47,916 nucleotides of DNA from Anaerolineales bacterium (GCA_020343875.1 CP070811.1:305384-353299), one strand, 5' to 3'; positions 8,103-16,978 are shown, counted from the stretch's first letter. The notes: generated from the sequence alone by a model not told the origin. Numbers and translations: made by a program.

Positions 8103-9470
8103 GTGCTTGAGGAGAAGCTTGTTCTAAACTCGGGGGAATCGTCCAGCCTGCAGCTGGACGATGGATCTCACGTTGGGGTGATTGGAGGAGGCCCGGCGGG
8201 CTCTTTTTTCAGCTATTTCCTCTTGGACATGTCTGAAAGGCTGGGCATAGATGTCCAAGTAGACATCTATGAGCCGCGGGATTTCTCCATTCCTGCTCCA
8301 GGCGGGTGCAACATGTGTGGCGGGATCATCTCCGAGTCATTGGTACAAATCTTAGCTGCTGATGGCATCAACCTGCCGCCCTCGGTGGTACAACGAGGCA
8401 TTGACTCCTATGTATTGCATATGGATGTAGGTAGCGTCCATATTGAGACCCCGCTTCGCGAGAAACGGATTGCGGCAGTGCATCGGGGGGTTGGTCCGCG
8501 AGGAATAAAGGAGATTAAGTGGGGCAGCTTCGATGGCTATCTGCAAGGCTTGGCCGTGGAAAAGGGTGCGCGGGTGCTGAAGGAGCGGGTGAGCAGCATC
8601 GACTGGGAGGATGGTCGCCCGCGGGTAAATACTCGGAGCGGCTCGCCCCAGGCCTATGACCTGATTGTGGGAGCGCTAGGGGTCAATACCAATGCTCTGA
8701 AGCTTTTCGAGGGACTGGAGTTCGGCTATAAGCCTCCTCAGGCTACCAGAACCTATATTTGTGAGCTTCCTCTGGGCTACGAAACCGTGCAGCAGTGCTT
8801 GGGCAACGCCATGCACGTCTTCTTGCTTGACCTACCTCGCTTGAAGTTTGCAGCGCTTATTCCCAAGGGTGATTTTGTGACAGTGTGCATGCTGGGCGAG
8901 GACATAGATAATACGCTCGTCCAGACCTTTCTTGATTCACCTGAGGTGAGGGAGTGCCTGCCCCCTGAGTGGCCTATCCCCCAAGGCCTGTGCCATTGTT
9001 CCCCCCGAATGTATATCAATGGCGCTGTTCGGCCTTTTAGCGATAGGGTGGTGTTGATCGGTGATTCTGGGGTCAGCAGGCTGTACAAAGATGGGATCGG
9101 GGCCGCCTACCGTACCGCCAAGGCTGCTGCCACGACCGCTGTCTTCCAGGGCATATCGGCTGAGGATTTCAGGCAGCACTACTGGCCCATATGCAGATCG
9201 CTCGCTAATGACAACACAGTCGGCAAGGTCGTTTTCGGTGTCACGCATTTGATTCAGAAGGTACGTTTTGCTCGGCATGCCGTTTTGGGCATGGTTTCCA
9301 GTGAACAGCAGGAGGAAGGTGGTAGCCAGCGATTGAGCACGGTGCTATGGGATACCTTTACAGGCAGCGCCCCCTATCAAGATGTTTTCCTGCGCACCCT
9401 TCATCCTGCGTTTTTGAGCCGCTTACTCTGGAATCTAGCTATTTCAATTTGGCCATTCAATAGGACGTAA
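8103..9470 (+). CDS. FAD-dependent oxidoreductase, geranylgeranyl-reductase-like
   Basis: This is a flavoprotein of about 455 aa. An N-terminal Rossmann motif VGVIGGGPAGS (near residues 25-35) is followed by a CNMCGG segment near 70, which resembles the cysteine motif of geranylgeranyl reductases. A second FAD motif VVLIGDSGVSRLYKDGIG lies near 318. These enzymes reduce isoprenoid double bonds or related lipids, so a lipid or quinone substrate is plausible but not shown. GGAGG at 8091-8095 is seven bases before this GTG. A TTG one codon upstream is also possible but too close. A small cNMP-binding protein follows within 20 bp. The transcript leader contains the MITE. Confidence 0.75.
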   Translation: MLEEKLVLNSGESSSLQLDDGSHVGVIGGGPAGSFFSYFLLDMSERLGIDVQVDIYEPRDFSIPAPGGCNMCGGIISESLVQILAADGINLPPSVVQRGIDSYVLHMDVGSVHIETPLREKRIAAVHRGVGPRGIKEIKWGSFDGYLQGLAVEKGARVLKERVSSIDWEDGRPRVNTRSGSPQAYDLIVGALGVNTNALKLFEGLEFGYKPPQATRTYICELPLGYETVQQCLGNAMHVFLLDLPRLKFAALIPKGDFVTVCMLGEDIDNTLVQTFLDSPEVRECLPPEWPIPQGLCHCSPRMYINGAVRPFSDRVVLIGDSGVSRLYKDGIGAAYRTAKAAATTAVFQGISAEDFRQHYWPICRSLANDNTVGKVVFGVTHLIQKVRFARHAVLGMVSSEQQEEGGSQRLSTVLWDTFTGSAPYQDVFLRTLHPAFLSRLLWNLAISIWPFNRT

Positions 9471-9489
9471 ACAGTCGAGGGAGGATAAT

Positions 9490-9864
9490 TTGGGCACAGG
9501 TGCTTTGGGTAAAATATACCAGGACGGCCAGGTCATTGTTCGCCAGGGAGACGTAGGGAAGTGCATGTTTGTAATCCAGGAAGGACAGGCCGAAGTGCTT
9601 CAGAACACCGGGAACAACGCGGAAACCCGCCTGGCCGTGCTGGGCGAGGGCGATTGTTTTGGGGAGATGGCCATTTTTGAGCGTGAGGTTCGCTCGGCGA
9701 CTGTGCGCGCCTTGGGTGAGGTTCGAGTGCTCACTGTGGATCAAAAGACCTTTCTGCGTAGGGTGCACAAGGATCCGTCACTGGCTGTTCGCATTGTGCA
9801 GACCATGTCCCGTCGGATCCGGGAGTTGGACGCCGAGGTGACCCGTCTAAGAGGTGGGGGCTAG
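9490..9864 (+). CDS. Stand-alone cyclic-nucleotide-binding domain protein
   Basis: This 124-aa protein consists almost only of a CRP-like cNMP-binding beta-barrel. It carries GQVIVRQGDVGKCMFVIQEG near residues 12-31 and the phosphate-binding cassette FGEMAIFEREVRSATVRA near 57-74. The cassette keeps the Gly-Glu and the Arg-Ser-Ala that contact cyclic nucleotides. No DNA-binding helix-turn-helix follows; the C-terminus is a short helix rich in Arg and Glu. It therefore more likely acts on a protein partner, perhaps the flavoprotein directly upstream. The TTG start has GGAGG (9480-9484) five bases before it. It could also bind another ligand. Confidence 0.8.
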   Translation: MGTGALGKIYQDGQVIVRQGDVGKCMFVIQEGQAEVLQNTGNNAETRLAVLGEGDCFGEMAIFEREVRSATVRALGEVRVLTVDQKTFLRRVHKDPSLAVRIVQTMSRRIRELDAEVTRLRGGG

Positions 9865-9966
9865 ACCGTACGAAGCGCGCGCTGCTGCGCAAAGATGACT
9901 GGCTTGTGACGGATACCGCAGCCACTTGGGCGCCATCGGTGTCGCCTCACCGGTGAAAGCCACACT

Positions 9967-10491
9967 ATGTTGAAGTTAATCATCTTCGCCCTCACGTCCG
10001 TGGGGATTGTCTTTGTGTCGTGGTCCTCTTTGAGGAACCCACGCTCTCATGGCTTCTTCCGTTTCTTTGTCTTTGAGTTGCTTCTGGCCTTGATCTTGCG
10101 CAACTTAGAGGATTGGTTCCAGGACCCCTTCTCTCCCCTTCAGATCGTTTCTTGGATCCTGTTGCTTTCCTCCTTAGTCTTGGCAATCCACGGATTCTAC
10201 CTGTTACGTGTGATCGGAAGGCCAAGAGGTGGGTTGGAGAAGACCACGGCTTTGGTAACGCGGGGCGCATACCAGTATATCCGTCACCCCCTTTACAGTT
10301 CGTTGCTGCTGTTTGGATGGGGTGTATTTTTCAAGGGCCCTTCCCCAGTCGATGGCCTGCTGGTGGTCGCCACCTCTGCCTTGTTAGTAGCTACCGCCAG
10401 GGCTGAAGAGGCGGAGAATCTTCTTAAGTTTGGCGCCGACTATGCCGTGTACGTGAAAACAACCCGCATGTTCATCCCATTCTTGTTTTGA
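9967..10491 (+). CDS. ICMT/phospholipid-methyltransferase-like integral membrane methyltransferase
   Basis: This 174-aa membrane protein has about four to five hydrophobic segments. The C-terminal half carries the isoprenylcysteine carboxyl methyltransferase (ICMT) signature: LVTRGAYQYIRHPLYSSLLL (near residues 95-114), then EEAENLLKFGADYAVYVKTT with RMFIP at the end. The RHP-Y and EE elements bind S-adenosylmethionine in this family. Bacterial members methylate lipids, isoprenoid compounds or sometimes drugs; the acceptor is unknown. It lies 100 bp after the cNMP protein and in the same direction as a flavoprotein with isoprenoid-reductase features, which makes a lipid role attractive but unproven. 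The ribosome-binding site is weak. Confidence 0.8.
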   Translation: MLKLIIFALTSVGIVFVSWSSLRNPRSHGFFRFFVFELLLALILRNLEDWFQDPFSPLQIVSWILLLSSLVLAIHGFYLLRVIGRPRGGLEKTTALVTRGAYQYIRHPLYSSLLLFGWGVFFKGPSPVDGLLVVATSALLVATARAEEAENLLKFGADYAVYVKTTRMFIPFLF

Positions 10492-10609
10492 ATTGGATGC
10501 GCGTGCCAGGAATTCGGGATCTGCGGGGGCAGGTGAGGCTCGTTCTGGCTCGCGCCAGCCTTTATCTCACCTTTGCCCTGGCATACCCCTTCTCCTTGAG
10601 AAGTTCAAA

Positions 10610-10630
10610 GGCCCACTTGTGTGGTGGGCC
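10610..10630 (+). terminator. Hairpin between the ICMT and DAO genes
   Basis: GGCCCAC (10610-10616) and GTGGGCC (10624-10630) form a 7-bp stem with a 7-nt loop. The flanks AAGTTCAAA and CTTCAAAGTT extend it imperfectly. No T-run follows, so it is a weak terminator at best. Confidence 0.35.
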
Positions 10631-10678
10631 CTTCAAAGTTGACAATCGCAAAATCTGATATTCCGGGAGAAATAGACT

Positions 10679-11842
10679 ATGGCCCAAGGGTTTCCTAAGA
10701 CAGCCGATGTGGTAATCATCGGAGGCGGTGTTATGGGCACCAGTACAGCCTATCACTTGGCCCGTAAGGGCGCCCAGAAGGTGGTGCTGATAGAGAGAGA
10801 GCCTTTCTTCGGCGTGATGTCCACTGGGCAGTGTGCCGGGGGAATCCGCCATCAGTTCTCGTCCGAGATCAACATTCGCCTCTCGATTGAGAGCATTCGT
10901 ATGCTGGAAGCATTCCCGGAGGAGATGGGGCAGGATATAGACCTGCGCTTTATTGGCTACCTTTTCCTGCTGACTGACGAGGAAGATGTGGCTGCCTTTC
11001 GTGCCAACGTTGCCTTGCAGCATTCGCTGGGGGTGAAGACACAATGGCTGGATCCCAGTCAGATTGCGCGCAGGGTGCCTTTGTTGAATCTGGAGGCGGT
11101 CCGGGCAGGCACGTTCTACCAACGTGAGGGCTTATGTGATCCCGCTAGTCTGGTACAGGGATATGTCACCAATGCCAGAAAGTTGGGAGCACGTTTGTTC
11201 ACTAATACCGAAGCAGTCGGCATTCGCAGCTCGGGGGGGCACATCAGCGCTGTGGAGACGAATCAGGGACTCATCCAAACGCCGGTGGTGGTCAACGCCT
11301 GTGGGGCTTGGGCGCCTCAGATTGGCCGCATGGTGGGAGTGGACATCCCCATCGAACCCATCCGGCGTCAAATTGTGGTCACAACGCCAATTCCAGAAGT
11401 GCCTCCTGACTTTCCCTTTGTCATATTCTTCCGCGAGTCTTTGTACTTCCACCCGGAGGGAGAGGGCATCCTGACTGGCAAGTCCAACCCTGACGAGACG
11501 TCCGGCTACAAGTTGAGTGTGGATCCCGACTGGGAGATGGTGCATATGGACGAAGCTATGGTCCGCATGCCGATCCTGCAAAAGGCCGGACTCCTGTCAC
11601 ACTGGGCAGGCCTGTACGAGGTTACGCCGGATGCCCACCCTATCTTGGGGCGCATCCCCACGTTGGAGGGATTCTACCTTATGGCTGGCTTTTCCGGGCA
11701 CGGCCTGATGCACGGGCCAATGGTTGGGCGGTTGATGGCCGAGGAAATCCTGGATGGCCGGACTCATACTCTGAACATAGACCCCTTCCGATACGACCGT
11801 TTTTTGGCGGGGGAGCTGCATCCAGAATATAACGTGGTGTGA
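10679..11842 (+). CDS. FAD-dependent amino acid/amine oxidoreductase (DAO family, sarcosine oxidase beta-like)
   Basis: This 387-aa flavoprotein has the dinucleotide-binding start VVIIGGGVMGTSTAYHLA (residues 11-28). The family segment GQCAGGIRHQFSSEINIRLS (near 46-65) is typical of sarcosine oxidase beta and dimethylglycine or hydroxyproline dehydrogenase-like proteins. The C-terminal YEVTPDAHPILG and GFSGHGLMHGP motifs near 315 and 341 close the FAD site. The likely reaction is oxidation of a secondary or tertiary amino acid. No alpha, gamma or delta subunits of a heterotetrameric sarcosine oxidase are nearby, so it acts alone or with an unlinked partner. A GGGAGA eight bases upstream supports the ATG. 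It converges on rnhB with a 40-bp gap. Confidence 0.82.
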   Translation: MAQGFPKTADVVIIGGGVMGTSTAYHLARKGAQKVVLIEREPFFGVMSTGQCAGGIRHQFSSEINIRLSIESIRMLEAFPEEMGQDIDLRFIGYLFLLTDEEDVAAFRANVALQHSLGVKTQWLDPSQIARRVPLLNLEAVRAGTFYQREGLCDPASLVQGYVTNARKLGARLFTNTEAVGIRSSGGHISAVETNQGLIQTPVVVNACGAWAPQIGRMVGVDIPIEPIRRQIVVTTPIPEVPPDFPFVIFFRESLYFHPEGEGILTGKSNPDETSGYKLSVDPDWEMVHMDEAMVRMPILQKAGLLSHWAGLYEVTPDAHPILGRIPTLEGFYLMAGFSGHGLMHGPMVGRLMAEEILDGRTHTLNIDPFRYDRFLAGELHPEYNVV

Positions 11843-11882
11843 GATGAGCGCCCAAAGCCGTTTTTCGGCCCTCTTGTCGCTC

Positions 11883-12512
11883 CTATTTGACAAATATGTT
11901 GCTAAGAGGAGCGAAGGACATTCGGTGGATGGGAGTCGGGCCAAGATCGGCCAGGGCAGCCCGATGTAAGGCTGTGCCATACCCCTTGTGACGGGCGAAG
12001 CCATAGCCAGGGTAGCGTTGGTCAAGGAGGCCCATCAGCCGGTCACGGGTGACCTTGGCGACAATCGAGGCAGCCGCTACTGAGAAGGATTGCGCGTCGG
12101 CTCTGGGGAAGGCAATTTGGGGTAGAGGGACGGTCGGCAATCGGAGATGATCCACGATGAGAAAGCCTGGCTGGGGCGACAGGCGGGCAATCGCTTGCCT
12201 CATAGCCCGGCGCGTTGCGGGCAGAACTCCATCCCGGTCAACCACAACCGGTGCGCTGACCCCCACGCCGACTCCCAGCGCTAAGTGGCAAATGATGTCG
12301 AGCAGCGCGTTACGTGCAGGAGGGGAGAGTTGCTTTGAGTCACGTACTCCGGCGAGGGCTCTATCAAGGTCCCTCCGGTCCAGAGGTAGCATGACAGCAG
12401 CTGCTACCACCGGCCCGGCCCATGCTCCTCGTCCTGCTTCGTCGAGCCCGGCCACAAAACGATGGCCCTGCGCACGCAGGGCCAGTTCAGTTTCGAGAGT
12501 AGGAGAATCCAT
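11883..12512 (-). CDS. rnhB: Ribonuclease HII
   Basis: This 209-aa enzyme cuts the RNA strand of RNA-DNA hybrids and removes single ribonucleotides from DNA. The N-terminal GLDEAGRG supplies Asp24 and Glu25. Asp121 lies in FLIVDHLRLP and Asp139 in RADAQSFSVAAASIVAKVTRD, so the catalytic DEDD set is complete. The C-terminus has YPGYGFARHKGYGT and HRMSFAP, as in typical RnhB. It follows rplS on the minus strand with a 95-bp gap, a frequent gene order. No strong ribosome-binding site is visible before this first ATG. Confidence 0.95.
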   Translation of the reverse strand: MDSPTLETELALRAQGHRFVAGLDEAGRGAWAGPVVAAAVMLPLDRRDLDRALAGVRDSKQLSPPARNALLDIICHLALGVGVGVSAPVVVDRDGVLPATRRAMRQAIARLSPQPGFLIVDHLRLPTVPLPQIAFPRADAQSFSVAAASIVAKVTRDRLMGLLDQRYPGYGFARHKGYGTALHRAALADLGPTPIHRMSFAPLSNIFVK

Positions 12513-12562
12513 TTTGTGGCCGCCAGAAACCCTTCTAGCCCCAAAACCCTAGTCCGGCGCAG

Positions 12563-12600
12563 GTAAAAAGAATACGCGGCCCCCGATCTTATGGTCGCGG
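12563..12600 (-). terminator. Possible intrinsic terminator after rplS
   Basis: On the minus strand CGCG-a-CC and GG-c-CGCG can pair around an 11-nt loop, followed by a run read as TTCTTTTTACC. The stem is short and has a mismatch, so this is tentative. If real, it would reduce read-through from rplS into rnhB. Confidence 0.35.
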
Positions 12601-12607
12601 CGGGTTA

Positions 12608-12964
12608 CTATTGGTCCCGGCGCTCGCGGAGGCGAGCTGATTTGCCGCTGCGCTCGCGCAGGTAGTAGAGCTTGGCGCGACGCACGTGCGCATTTCGGAT
12701 CACCTCGACCCTTTCAACACGCGGCGAGTGGAGCAAAAAGGTGCGTTCCACTCCAACGCCGTGTGAGGCCGTGCGGCGGACAGTGAACGACTTGTTGATA
12801 CCGCTTCCTCGTATGCTGATTACCACCCCTTGTACAATCTGCACACGTTCACGGTTGCCTTCCACGATGCGAACATGAACCTTCACCGTATCACCAGGCG
12901 CGAGGTTAGGGACTTCTTCTTTAAGATTCTCAACGGACCGGATTAGATCAGTTGCGTTTGCCAT
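12608..12964 (-). CDS. rplS: 50S ribosomal protein L19
   Basis: This 118-aa protein of the large ribosomal subunit lies near the interface with the small subunit. The sequence runs [20 protein letters not shown] (near 22-41), [19 protein letters not shown] near 46-64 and [22 protein letters not shown] near 81-102, which matches L19 throughout. AAGGGTGG lies seven bases before the ATG. It has its own promoter just after trmD rather than depending only on trmD transcription. Confidence 0.97.
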   Translation of the reverse strand: MANATDLIRSVENLKEEVPNLAPGDTVKVHVRIVEGNRERVQIVQGVVISIRGSGINKSFTVRRTASHGVGVERTFLLHSPRVERVEVIRNAHVRRAKLYYLRERSGKSARLRERRDQ

Positions 12965-13180
12965 TTTATCGCCACCCTTCCCAGCGGGTCGAAAGTTACA
13001 CTAAAGATTCCTTAACAAGGTCTTGCAGCCCTGAAATATCTCTTTGGGAAGCACTTTTGCCGGTAATCATACCTGCAGGGTAACCTATCTGGCTGCAACC
13101 CTTGGGGGTCTGTCAAGGCTAAGGATTAGGTCAGCAGCCTGCCAGATTCTGGTGCGTACTGCCCAATGACTCAGGTCACA
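12965..13180 (-). other. Long 5' leader of rplS
   Basis: About 215 nt separate the predicted transcription start from the rplS ATG. The stretch has small inverted repeats such as CCAGA-A-TCTGG, and no open frame. L19 leaders with autoregulatory folds are known in some bacteria. I see no clear match to a published consensus, so function is open. Confidence 0.35.
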
Positions 13181-13187
13181 AACGATG

Positions 13188-13216
13188 ATTATAGCACTGG
13201 GAATGATGCAAAGCAA
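13188..13216 (-). promoter_or_regulatory. Extended -10 promoter for rplS
   Basis: Read on the minus strand: TTGCTT, 17 nt, then TATAAT, with TG one base before the -10 (TGcTATAAT). It lies just beyond the trmD stop codon. Confidence 0.7.
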
Positions 13217-13245
13217 ATCTGGCCCCACATATTGAATGCCCTGCC

Positions 13246-13995
13246 TTACTCATCTTCGTTCTCCAACTGGCGCAGCAACTCACGATCGGCTTGGCTGAGA
13301 TCGGCCCGGTCCAGCAGGTCAGGCCGGCGCCGGCGAGTGCGACGCAAGGCTTCGCGCCGCCGCCAACGATCTACCTCCGCATGGTGCCCCGAGAGCAAAA
13401 CCTGGGGGACTGGATGGCCCCGGTAGACGGCAGGCCGAGTGTAGTGCGGGTATTCCAGCAGCCCGCTGGCGTGCGAGTCGTCCGTGGTCGCGCCAGGATC
13501 GCCCAGCACGCCGGGCATTAGGCGAACGATGGCGTCCACGATGACCATAGCCGGGATCTCACCACCGGTGAGCACGTAGTCGCCGATGGAAATCTCGTCG
13601 GTGACCAGGTGTTGCCGCACCCGTTCGTCAACCCCCTCGTATCGCCCGCAGATGAGTAGCAGCTGTTCGTGAGTGGTTAGTGCACGTGCCACTGCCTGGG
13701 TGAAGAGCCGCCCTTGAGGTGTGAGCAAAATGATGGGAGGGGCCTGTGACCCGCGGGGTGGATCGGCCCCCAGCACGGCTTCAACCGCATTCCAGATTGG
13801 CTCTGGCTTCATCACCATGCCACCCCCACCCCCGTAGGGGGTGTCGTCGGTCATTTTATGCCGGTCAGTGGCGTAGTCGCGGATATTATGTACATTTATG
13901 ACAACCCGTCCCGACTCACACGCGCGCCGGATGATACTCGCATCAAACGGGCCGTTGAACATTTCCGGGAACAGGGTGAAAACATCCAATCGCAT
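13246..13995 (-). CDS. trmD: tRNA (guanine-N1)-methyltransferase
   Basis: This 249-aa SPOUT-class enzyme methylates G37 of tRNAs and prevents frameshifting. The start [13 protein letters not shown] is the family N-terminus, which is why the internal ATG is chosen over an ATG five codons upstream. Further motifs are [17 protein letters not shown] near 49-65, [14 protein letters not shown] near 112-125 and [11 protein letters not shown] with the trefoil-knot SAM site near 136-146. The RNA-binding C-terminal helical domain is present. It is followed by rplS as in many bacteria, but rimM and rpsP are not adjacent here. A promoter is placed directly upstream. Confidence 0.96.
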   Translation of the reverse strand: MRLDVFTLFPEMFNGPFDASIIRRACESGRVVINVHNIRDYATDRHKMTDDTPYGGGGGMVMKPEPIWNAVEAVLGADPPRGSQAPPIILLTPQGRLFTQAVARALTTHEQLLLICGRYEGVDERVRQHLVTDEISIGDYVLTGGEIPAMVIVDAIVRLMPGVLGDPGATTDDSHASGLLEYPHYTRPAVYRGHPVPQVLLSGHHAEVDRWRRREALRRTRRRRPDLLDRADLSQADRELLRQLENEDE

Positions 13996-14045
13996 CACAA
14001 TACCAACCATTATGCGATGTGTAACACTTGCCGTACCACAATGCT

Positions 14046-14074
14046 ATTGTAACACGAAGTAGATGCTCCGACAA
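14046..14074 (-). promoter_or_regulatory. Promoter for trmD
   Basis: On the minus strand TTGTCG, 17 nt and TACAAT, with TG one base before the -10. The octamer TGTAACAC (plus-strand reading) occurs at 14020-14027 and 14048-14055. The second copy overlaps the -10, so it could be a regulator site or chance. Confidence 0.6.
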
Positions 14075-14168
14075 AGCAGGAGACAGGGCAGGGGGGCGCG
14101 TCCCCGAAAATGGGGAAGCACAGGGGCGTATGGTTTTGACCCCCCACAGGCGTGAGACACAGCATTTC

Positions 14169-14197
14169 TTGCGCCCTTTCCTCTTTCATGATATAAT
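14169..14197 (+). promoter_or_regulatory. Promoter for rpsO-pnp
   Basis: TTGCGC (14169-14174), 17 nt, TATAAT (14192-14197). It lies about 95 bp from, and divergent to, the trmD promoter, giving a leader of about 65 nt before rpsO. Confidence 0.7.
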
Positions 14198-14268
14198 GAT
14201 CGGCATTGGATCGGGGCTCGGGCGGAGTCTTGTCTGCCCGTCGCCCGGCAAAAGGTTAGGAGGACACT

Positions 14269-14538
14269 GTGGCTCTTAGTACAGAACAAAAAAAGGAGAT
14301 CATTCAGGCCTATAACGTCCACCCTGGCGACACGGGATCGCCGGAAGTGCAGATCGCGTTGTTAACAACTCGTATCAATCAGCTTGTCGACCATCTCAAA
14401 GCGCACAAGCATGATGAGCACTCCCGGCGAGGCTTGCTAAAGTTGGTTGGGCAACGCCGACGCCATCTGGCATACCTTAGCGGTAAAGATGCCGCTCGCT
14501 ACAGGGAAATCATCGAACGGTTGGGTCTTCGGAAATAG
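14269..14538 (+). CDS. rpsO: 30S ribosomal protein S15
   Basis: This 89-aa primary 16S rRNA-binding protein is full length. The [20 protein letters not shown] segment (residues 17-36), the [25 protein letters not shown] region and the C-terminal [13 protein letters not shown] are diagnostic. The start is GTG with AGGAGGA at 14258-14264. It is followed by pnp as in many bacteria, with a terminator-like hairpin between them. Confidence 0.97.
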   Translation: MALSTEQKKEIIQAYNVHPGDTGSPEVQIALLTTRINQLVDHLKAHKHDEHSRRGLLKLVGQRRRHLAYLSGKDAARYREIIERLGLRK

Positions 14539-14579
14539 ACGGCTGATCAACCTGAGGATGTAGCATCAATTTGGAGCAG

Positions 14580-14620
14580 ACGAGTAGATGTGGATTATGC
14601 GCCATCTACTCGTTTAGTTT
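14580..14620 (+). terminator. Intrinsic terminator/attenuator after rpsO
   Basis: ACGAGTAGATG (14580-14590) and CATCTACTCGT (14603-14613) form a perfect 11-bp stem with a 12-nt loop, followed by TTAGTTTTAT. It should end part of the rpsO transcripts or protect their 3' end. Confidence 0.75.
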
Positions 14621-14663
14621 TATACACAACTATGTCAATGGGCCAGCCAGAGGCGCAGGAATT

Positions 14664-14718
14664 GGGGCGTGTGACTTAGCCCGGGTCGGGACTACGGCCC
14701 ACGCCCCAGTCCCTGACC
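14664..14718 (+). promoter_or_regulatory. pnp leader with two mutually exclusive stems
   Basis: Stem A pairs GGGGCGTG (14664-14671) with CACGCCCC (14700-14707). Stem B pairs GGTCGGGACT (14684-14693) with AGTCCC-t-GACC (14708-14718). The left arm of B lies in the loop of A and its right arm outside A, so the two either exclude each other or form a pseudoknot. In E. coli a pnp leader hairpin is cut by RNase III and lets PNPase repress itself; similar control here is an inference. Confidence 0.5.
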
Positions 14719-14757
14719 TCTGTAGCCCAGTTCAAAGCCCAGGAGGTAAAACTTAGT

Positions 14758-16956
14758 ATGGGACAAAACATTCAAACACACCGATTCGAAGCTCGCGTTG
14801 CGGATCGGGACATTATCTTTGAGACCGGCAAGCTGGCTGGTCAGGCGGGTGGCGCTGTCGTTGCCCGGGTTGGCGATTCCTTGGTCCTGGCAACGGCCAC
14901 TGCCTCAAGGCAACCCCGTGAAGGGGTTGATTTTTTTCCTCTCACTGTAGACTATGAGGAGCGACTGTATGCCGCCGGGCGCATCCCCGGTAGCTTCTTT
15001 CGTCGTGAGGGGAGACCCAGTGAGGAAGCGATTCTTCTTTGTCGGCTGACTGACCGCCCGCTGCGCCCCCTCTTTCCCAAGGGGTTCCGCAACGAAGTGC
15101 ATATCGTCCTGACTGCGCTTTCGTCCGACGGTGAAAACCAGATTGACGTGCTGGCCATCAATGCTGCCTCTGCCGCATTGATGATCTCTGGCATTCCTTT
15201 CGACGGCCCGGTGGGGGCAGTGCGTGTCGGTCTTATTGACGAGCAACTTGTCATTAATCCCACGGCCAGCGAGATGGAGCATAGCGCGCTGGATTTGCGG
15301 GTGGCCGGGACGGAAGACGCCATTCTCATGGTCGAAGCCGGGGCCAACGAGGTGTCGGAGGCTAGGATCCTGGAAGCCCTGCGGGTGGGCCATGAAGCCT
15401 TGCAAGCTCTCATCCACGTACAGCGAGAGATGGCCGCCCAAGTTGGCAAACCAGCTATGGAGGTGGTGCTGGCTGAGGTGCTCGAAGAGACGCGGAGTGC
15501 TGTCTTGAGCCGGCTGGACGGTCGTATCGCTCCGATGTTGGAAACGAACCGCACCAAGGAGGAGTACGACACAGCCCTAAACACCCTGCGTGATGAGCTC
15601 ATCCAGGACTTTGCCGAAGACGAGAGTGTTGCTCCGAAGGACGTAGCCCAAGTCCTGGATGAAGAGTTTAAGAAGGCGCTGCGCCAGCGCGTCCTTGACC
15701 ACGGCATTCGAGCGGATGGCCGGGACGCAGTGACCGTCCGGCCAATCTCGGGCGAGGTGGGACTGTTGCCACGTACCCATGGTTCTGGACTCTTCAGCCG
15801 GGGTGAAACCCAGGTTCTGACCATCACCACGCTGGGTACCCCTCGCGAGGAGCAAACTCTCGATACCTTGGGGCCCAATGAAACCAAGCGATACATGCAT
15901 CACTACAACTTCCCACCCTATTCCACAGGCGAAACTGGTTTTATGCGGGGCCCTAAGCGGCGCGAAATTGGGCACGGCGCACTGGCCGAGCGAGCCTTGC
16001 TGCCGATGATCCCTGAGGAAGATGGGTTTCCCTATACCTTGCGCTTGGTGTCGGAGGTTCTATCGTCCAACGGCTCCACTTCGATGGGCAGTGTGTGCGC
16101 CAGCACGCTCTCGTTGATGGATGCCGGCGTGCCCATCAAAGCGCCGGTTAGCGGTGTGGCGATGGGGTTGATCACCCAGGGGGATCGTTACGTTGTCCTG
16201 ACCGACATCCAGGGCATGGAAGATGCGCTGGGTGATATGGATTTCAAGGTGGCTGGCACACGCCAAGGCATCAACGCCCTGCAAATGGATATCAAGATCC
16301 GTGGGCTGGGCTATGAAATCTTGGAGAAAGCTTTGGCTCAGGCTCGTGAAGGCCGGCTTTATATACTCGATCGAATGTTGGAAGTGATCGATTCATCGCG
16401 CCCCAACCTGTCGCCCTACGCGCCACGCATCATCACCGTTCAGATTGACCCGGAGAAGATTGGCAAAATCATCGGCCCGGGTGGTAAGACGGTGCGTGCT
16501 ATCCAGGAAGAAACGGGTGTCAAGATTGATATCGGGGAAGATGGCACAGTCTTCATCGCCTCGGCCGATGGCGAGGGCAGTCAGCGCGCCGTCCAAATGG
16601 TGCAAGCATTAACAGAGGAAGCCGAGGTGGGTAGAGTCTATACGGGCAAGGTCGTCCGTACTACCGAATTCGGCGCCTTTGTAGAGATCTTGCCCGGCAC
16701 GGATGGCTTGGTTCACATCAGTCAGTTGGCTGACTATCGTGTTCCCAGCGTCGAAGACGTGGTGCGTGTGGGAGACGAGATCATGGTCATGGTCATTGAC
16801 ATTGATGGTGAAGGCAAGATCCGTCTTTCGCGACAGGCCGTGCTAGAGGGCTGGACCGCGGAGGAGGCGCGCGAACATGACCGACGCCGTCCCAGCGGTG
16901 GTCGTAACCGGGGGGGACGCAATCGAGGTGGGCGTAGCCGTCCCAGACAACAATAA
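14758..16956 (+). CDS. pnp: Polyribonucleotide nucleotidyltransferase (PNPase)
   Basis: This 732-aa phosphorolytic 3'-5' exoribonuclease has two RNase PH domains (about 1-230 and 310-550), a KH domain with the GxxG in [13 protein letters not shown] (about 567-579), and an S1 domain beginning [24 protein letters not shown] near 624. The [12 protein letters not shown] and [12 protein letters not shown] segments carry active-site residues. After S1 comes a short basic tail in which GGRNR-type units repeat three times and RPRQQ ends the protein; such a tail could add RNA binding. AGGAGGT at 14741-14747 precedes the ATG by ten bases. Confidence 0.97.
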   Translation: MGQNIQTHRFEARVADRDIIFETGKLAGQAGGAVVARVGDSLVLATATASRQPREGVDFFPLTVDYEERLYAAGRIPGSFFRREGRPSEEAILLCRLTDRPLRPLFPKGFRNEVHIVLTALSSDGENQIDVLAINAASAALMISGIPFDGPVGAVRVGLIDEQLVINPTASEMEHSALDLRVAGTEDAILMVEAGANEVSEARILEALRVGHEALQALIHVQREMAAQVGKPAMEVVLAEVLEETRSAVLSRLDGRIAPMLETNRTKEEYDTALNTLRDELIQDFAEDESVAPKDVAQVLDEEFKKALRQRVLDHGIRADGRDAVTVRPISGEVGLLPRTHGSGLFSRGETQVLTITTLGTPREEQTLDTLGPNETKRYMHHYNFPPYSTGETGFMRGPKRREIGHGALAERALLPMIPEEDGFPYTLRLVSEVLSSNGSTSMGSVCASTLSLMDAGVPIKAPVSGVAMGLITQGDRYVVLTDIQGMEDALGDMDFKVAGTRQGINALQMDIKIRGLGYEILEKALAQAREGRLYILDRMLEVIDSSRPNLSPYAPRIITVQIDPEKIGKIIGPGGKTVRAIQEETGVKIDIGEDGTVFIASADGEGSQRAVQMVQALTEEAEVGRVYTGKVVRTTEFGAFVEILPGTDGLVHISQLADYRVPSVEDVVRVGDEIMVMVIDIDGEGKIRLSRQAVLEGWTAEEAREHDRRRPSGGRNRGGRNRGGRSRPRQQ

Positions 16957-16978
16957 GATTGCCGTATACGGAGACATC

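Noticed and set aside
10639..10664. Promoter before the DAO-family gene (TTGACA at 10639)
   Set aside because: The -35 is perfect, but no acceptable -10 lies 16-18 nt downstream; the nearest AT-rich hexamer is only 12-14 nt away.
14020..14055. Two TGTAACAC copies as a defined operator
   Set aside because: Two octamers 28 bp apart near trmD are suggestive, but there is no palindrome or third copy to support a regulator site.
14571..14756. Small frame between rpsO and pnp
   Set aside because: It runs through the rpsO terminator and the pnp leader stems, and the composition is not protein-like.
16877..16978. Longer lepB starting inside pnp
   Set aside because: The added residues read the repetitive pnp tail in another frame and no family member needs them; a GTG after pnp has a better ribosome-binding site.
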